From the NCBI GenBank assembly GCA_045642225.1, contig JAZUIN010000080.1, forward strand, positions 17,917-81,916: DNA of 64,000 nucleotides. The letters are read 5' to 3'. Shown here piece after piece: positions 61,375 to 64,000 of this stretch (position 1 is the stretch's first letter; each line of letters opens with the position of its first letter). The notes under the pieces are model-generated. The model was given only the letters and a program-made list of their open reading frames with translations. It was not told where the DNA came from and did no database searches. This DNA comes from RUG191 sp045642225 (GTDB lineage: Bacteria; Bacillota; Clostridia; Lachnospirales; Lachnospiraceae). Both the position numbers and the translations under genes were made by a program.

Positions 61375-62014
61375 ATATTTAACAATTGCTCTTGGCAAGG
61401 GCAGACTTGCTAAGCATACAATGGAATTATTTGAGAAAATAGGTATTACTTGTGAAGAGATGAAGGATAAAAGCACACGTAAGCTTATTTTTGTAAATGA
61501 AGAACATAAATTAAGATTTTTCTTGGCGAAAGGACCTGATGTTCCTACATATGTAGAGCATGGTGCTGCCGACATTGGTGTTGTTGGTCGTGACACTATT
61601 TTGGAGGAGAATAGAGACATTTACGAAGTTCTAGATATGGATTATGGTAAATGTAGAATGTGCATCTGTGGCCCCAAAGAAGCTAAAGAATTACTAGAAA
61701 CAAAAGAGTTGATTCGTGTTGCAACTAAGTATCCTAAGATTGCAAAGGATTATTTCTATGAAAAAGATCAAACAGTTGAGATTATTAAGCTTAATGGCTC
61801 AATAGAATTAGCTCCTATTGTAGAATTGTCAGATGTTATTTGTGATATTGTTGAAACTGGTTCTACATTAAGAGAAAATGGTTTGGTTGTTTTAGAAGAA
61901 GTTTGTGATCTTTCGGCTAGAATTGTTGTAAATCAAGTAAGTATGCGTATGGAGAATGAAAGAATAACAAAACTTATTTCTGATTTAAAAAAAGCATTAA
62001 AGGAAGATGAATAA
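61364..62014 (+). CDS. hisG: ATP phosphoribosyltransferase, short form
   Basis: HisG catalyses the first step of histidine synthesis from PRPP and ATP. The 216-residue protein has TIALGKGRLAKHTMELFEKIG, FLAKGPDVPTYVEHGAADIGVVGRD, RVATKYPKIAKDYF, and the PRPP-loop DIVETGSTLRENGLVV. It lacks the C-terminal regulatory domain of long HisG, which agrees with HisZ upstream. TGGAGGTAAC precedes the start inside hisZ. Confidence 0.97.
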   Translation: MEDRYLTIALGKGRLAKHTMELFEKIGITCEEMKDKSTRKLIFVNEEHKLRFFLAKGPDVPTYVEHGAADIGVVGRDTILEENRDIYEVLDMDYGKCRMCICGPKEAKELLETKELIRVATKYPKIAKDYFYEKDQTVEIIKLNGSIELAPIVELSDVICDIVETGSTLRENGLVVLEEVCDLSARIVVNQVSMRMENERITKLISDLKKALKEDE

Positions 62015-62015
62015 A

Positions 62016-63305
62016 ATGAGAATTCAAAAATTAAATCCAAGAAATACAGCAGATTTATTAGAAAATCTATTAAAAAGAAGTCCTAATAGCTATGGTGAAT
62101 TTGAAGAAAGAGTAAATGACATTATAGAAAACGTCAGAGAAAATGGTGATAAGGCAGTATTTGATTATACATCAAAATTTGACAAAGCAAATATAGATGC
62201 TTCAAATCTAGTTGTAACTAAGGAAGAATTACAACAAGCTTATGACGAGGTTGACCCTAAGTTGCTTGAAGTAATACGTAAATCTCTTGTAAATATTAGA
62301 GACTTTCATGAAAAACAACGTCAAAATAGCTGGTTTGACAATAAAGATGGTATTATTCTAGGACAAAAAGTTACTGCTTTAGAGAAAGTTGGTGTATATG
62401 TTCCAGGTGGCAAGGCTGTATATCCTTCAAGCGTTTTGATGAATGTAATGCCTGCTAAGGTTGCTGGTGTAGAACACATTTATATGACTACACCTCCAGA
62501 TAGCGAAGGTAAAATTTGTGCGTCTACATTGGTTGCTGCTAATGAAGCTGGTGTTGACACGATTTATAAAGTTGGTGGTGCACAAGCTATCGCAGCACTT
62601 GCATTTGGCACAGAATCGATTGCTAAGGTTGATAAAATTGTAGGACCTGGAAATATATATGTTGCACTTGCAAAAAAAGCAGTATTTGGACATGTAAGCA
62701 TTGATTCTATTGCAGGACCAAGCGAAATTCTTGTTCTTGCTGACGAAACAGCAAATCCTAGATTTGTTGCTGCTGATTTGTTATCTCAAGCTGAGCATGA
62801 TGAAATGGCTTCAGCAATTTTGATAACAACTTCTGAAGAGCTTGCAAAGGAAGTTTCAAATGAAGTTGACAAATTTGTCGAAGTTCTATCAAGAAAAGAG
62901 ATTATAACAAAGTCTTTAGATAATTATGGTTATATTTTAGTTGCTGAAAATATGGATGTTGCGCTTGATGCTGTTAATGAAATAGCTTCAGAGCATTTAG
63001 AGCTTGTTGTTAAAGATCCATTTACAACAATGACTAAGGTGAAAAATGCTGGCGCGATTTTCTTAGGAGAATATTCAAGCGAACCTCTTGGCGATTATTT
63101 TGCTGGTCCAAATCATGTATTACCTACAAATGGTACTGCAAAATTCTTCTCAGCACTTTCTGTAGATGATTTCATCAAGAAATCCTCTATAATTTCTTAT
63201 TCTAGAGAAGCTTTGGAAAATGTTTATAAAGATGTTGCAGCATTTGCTGACTGCGAAAGCTTAACAGCTCATGCAAATTCTATTAGAGTTAGATTTGAGG
63301 AGTAA
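62016..63305 (+). CDS. hisD: Histidinol dehydrogenase
   Basis: HisD performs the last two steps of histidine synthesis, histidinol to histidine with two NAD+. The 429-residue protein has EKVGVYVPGGKAVYPSSVLM, YKVGGAQAIAALAFGTESI, VDKIVGPGNIYVALAKKAVFG, DSIAGPSEILVLAD, the zinc-ligand motif LLSQAEHDEMASAIL, and the catalytic-base region SEHLELVVKDP. Start ATG 62016 has AAAGGA about 11 bases upstream; the ATG at 62007 is too close to that site. Confidence 0.97.
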   Translation: MRIQKLNPRNTADLLENLLKRSPNSYGEFEERVNDIIENVRENGDKAVFDYTSKFDKANIDASNLVVTKEELQQAYDEVDPKLLEVIRKSLVNIRDFHEKQRQNSWFDNKDGIILGQKVTALEKVGVYVPGGKAVYPSSVLMNVMPAKVAGVEHIYMTTPPDSEGKICASTLVAANEAGVDTIYKVGGAQAIAALAFGTESIAKVDKIVGPGNIYVALAKKAVFGHVSIDSIAGPSEILVLADETANPRFVAADLLSQAEHDEMASAILITTSEELAKEVSNEVDKFVEVLSRKEIITKSLDNYGYILVAENMDVALDAVNEIASEHLELVVKDPFTTMTKVKNAGAIFLGEYSSEPLGDYFAGPNHVLPTNGTAKFFSALSVDDFIKKSSIISYSREALENVYKDVAAFADCESLTAHANSIRVRFEE

Positions 63306-63308
63306 ATT

Positions 63309-63896
63309 ATGGGTAGAGAAGGTAAAGTAATAAGAAAAACAAAAGAGACTAATATTGAAATTAATTTTAATGTTGACGGAACTGGCAAATCTAACATTTC
63401 CACGGGGATTGGTTTCTTTGATCATATGTTAGAAAGCTTTGCAAAGCACGGATTATTTGATTTAGATGTCAAATGTGATGGTGATCTTGTGGTTGATTGT
63501 CATCATTCTATCGAAGATACAGGTATTGTGCTTGGCGAATGCATTAAGAAAGCTATTGGTGATAAGAAGGGAATTGTACGATACGGAAGTGTAATTCTTC
63601 CAATGGACGAGTCGCTTGTGCTTGTTTCACTAGATTTGAGCGGACGACCATACTTTGTGACCGATATGAAGTTTGATGTGGAAAATGTCGGATATTTTGA
63701 TACAGAAATGGTTAAAGAATTTTTCTATGCAATTAGTTATTCCGCAGGAATGAACTTGCATATTAAGGTTTTAGAGGGTGGAAATGCTCATCATACTATT
63801 GAAGCTATATTTAAAGCATTTGCAAAAGCCTTAGATCAAGCTACAATAATCGATCCACGAATTACAGATGTATTATCAACTAAGGGGAACTTATAA
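63309..63896 (+). CDS. hisB: Imidazoleglycerol-phosphate dehydratase
   Basis: HisB removes water from imidazole glycerol phosphate. The 195-residue monofunctional enzyme has GIGFFDHMLESFAKHGLFDL, the metal motif DCHHSIEDTGIVLGE, and a second AHHTIEAIFKAFAKAL. No phosphatase domain is fused. It lies 3 bases after hisD. The window ends 104 bases later without a clear terminator, so the his operon may continue. Confidence 0.97.
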   Translation: MGREGKVIRKTKETNIEINFNVDGTGKSNISTGIGFFDHMLESFAKHGLFDLDVKCDGDLVVDCHHSIEDTGIVLGECIKKAIGDKKGIVRYGSVILPMDESLVLVSLDLSGRPYFVTDMKFDVENVGYFDTEMVKEFFYAISYSAGMNLHIKVLEGGNAHHTIEAIFKAFAKALDQATIIDPRITDVLSTKGNL

Positions 63897-64000
63897 TATC
63901 TTTTAAAATAAGATAGTATTTACTTGATAAAATTATAAATAAGATGATCCATTTATAATTAAGGTAAAAAGAAAACTATATAAAATGTTATATTATATGA

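Noticed and set aside
63897..63915. TATCTT...AAGATA hairpin after hisB as a terminator
   Set aside because: The 6-bp stem is all but one pair A-T and no T tract follows; the operon more likely continues past the window edge.
1..64000. CRISPR arrays, transposases, phage genes, rRNA or tRNA
   Set aside because: No regularly spaced repeats, terminal inverted repeats with a transposase, phage genes or tRNA-like cloverleafs were seen on reading both strands; a tRNA or repeat scan would confirm this.

Overview
This window is ordinary chromosomal DNA from a low-G+C, anaerobic Firmicute. It is most likely a clostridial species close to the Lachnospiraceae; that placement is inferred from gene content and order, with no database search. 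The DNA is visibly AT-rich, AGGAGG-type ribosome binding sites are strong, and gene overlaps of 1 to 28 bases are common. Supporting content includes RecU rather than RuvC beside RuvAB, a HisZ plus short HisG, the anaerobic ribonucleotide reductase NrdD/NrdG, an Rnf complex, a sodium-pump decarboxylase, GerW (YtfJ), RqcH and ZapA. I see no phage, insertion sequence, CRISPR array, tRNA or rRNA.

Layout. Bases 1-758 hold the 3' end of pnp. Bases 858-7479 hold scpA-scpB followed tightly by a five-gene biotin-dependent decarboxylase cluster: carboxyltransferase, OadG-like lipoprotein, biotin carrier, OadB pump and OadA. Bases 7617-13255 hold an RpiR regulator, a BaiN-like flavoprotein, cmk, ispH, rpsA and a lone cheR. 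Bases 13269-19119 are a fructose PTS operon (fruR-fruK-fruA-ptsH-ptsI) with a striking operator region and an HPr whose residue 46 is Arg instead of Ser. Bases 19151-22220 are nrdD-nrdG, preceded by a good NrdR-box candidate. A YprB-like nuclease on the minus strand lies opposite rnfCDGEAB (23524-28618), which has a Rex-like site at its promoter. apbE, the flavin transferase needed to flavinylate RnfG and RnfD, converges on rnfB.

Bases 30012-35355 hold proB, a DUF896 gene, a 5-formyl-THF cyclo-ligase gene, proA, miaB, and a NusG-domain-II plus Gx-transporter pair. Bases 35425-42837 hold ruvAB, zapA, a U32 peptidase, a SEDS protein and a class B PBP. Bases 42927-45292 hold a Nudix gene and the DUF2953/ytfJ pair. 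rpmB (minus) is divergent from asp23-fakA-like-recG. rqcH (minus) is divergent from yicC-gmk-rpoZ-rimO-pgsA-cinA-rsmD-coaD and a coiled-coil gene. A HAD phosphatase, an RluA-type synthase and recU follow, and the window closes with hisZ-hisG-hisD-hisB, which probably continues beyond the edge.

How the parts fit. Rnf (ferredoxin to NAD+, ion pumping), the Na+-translocating decarboxylase and ApbE form an anaerobic ion-gradient module. The PTS operon supplies fructose to glycolysis. Most remaining genes are translation, DNA-repair, envelope and amino-acid housekeeping. No wholly new multi-gene system is evident. The items most worth a second look are regulatory DNA (a fru palindrome with direct repeats, NrdR and Rex sites, a his leader palindrome, and a 15-base element shared upstream of proB and rqcH) and protein oddities (HPr S46R, two carboxyltransferases sharing one pump, a lipoprotein OadG, a cysteine tail on RnfE, 15-residue repeats in the PBP tail, and Glu-Arg in RqcH). 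Base composition was judged by eye only.
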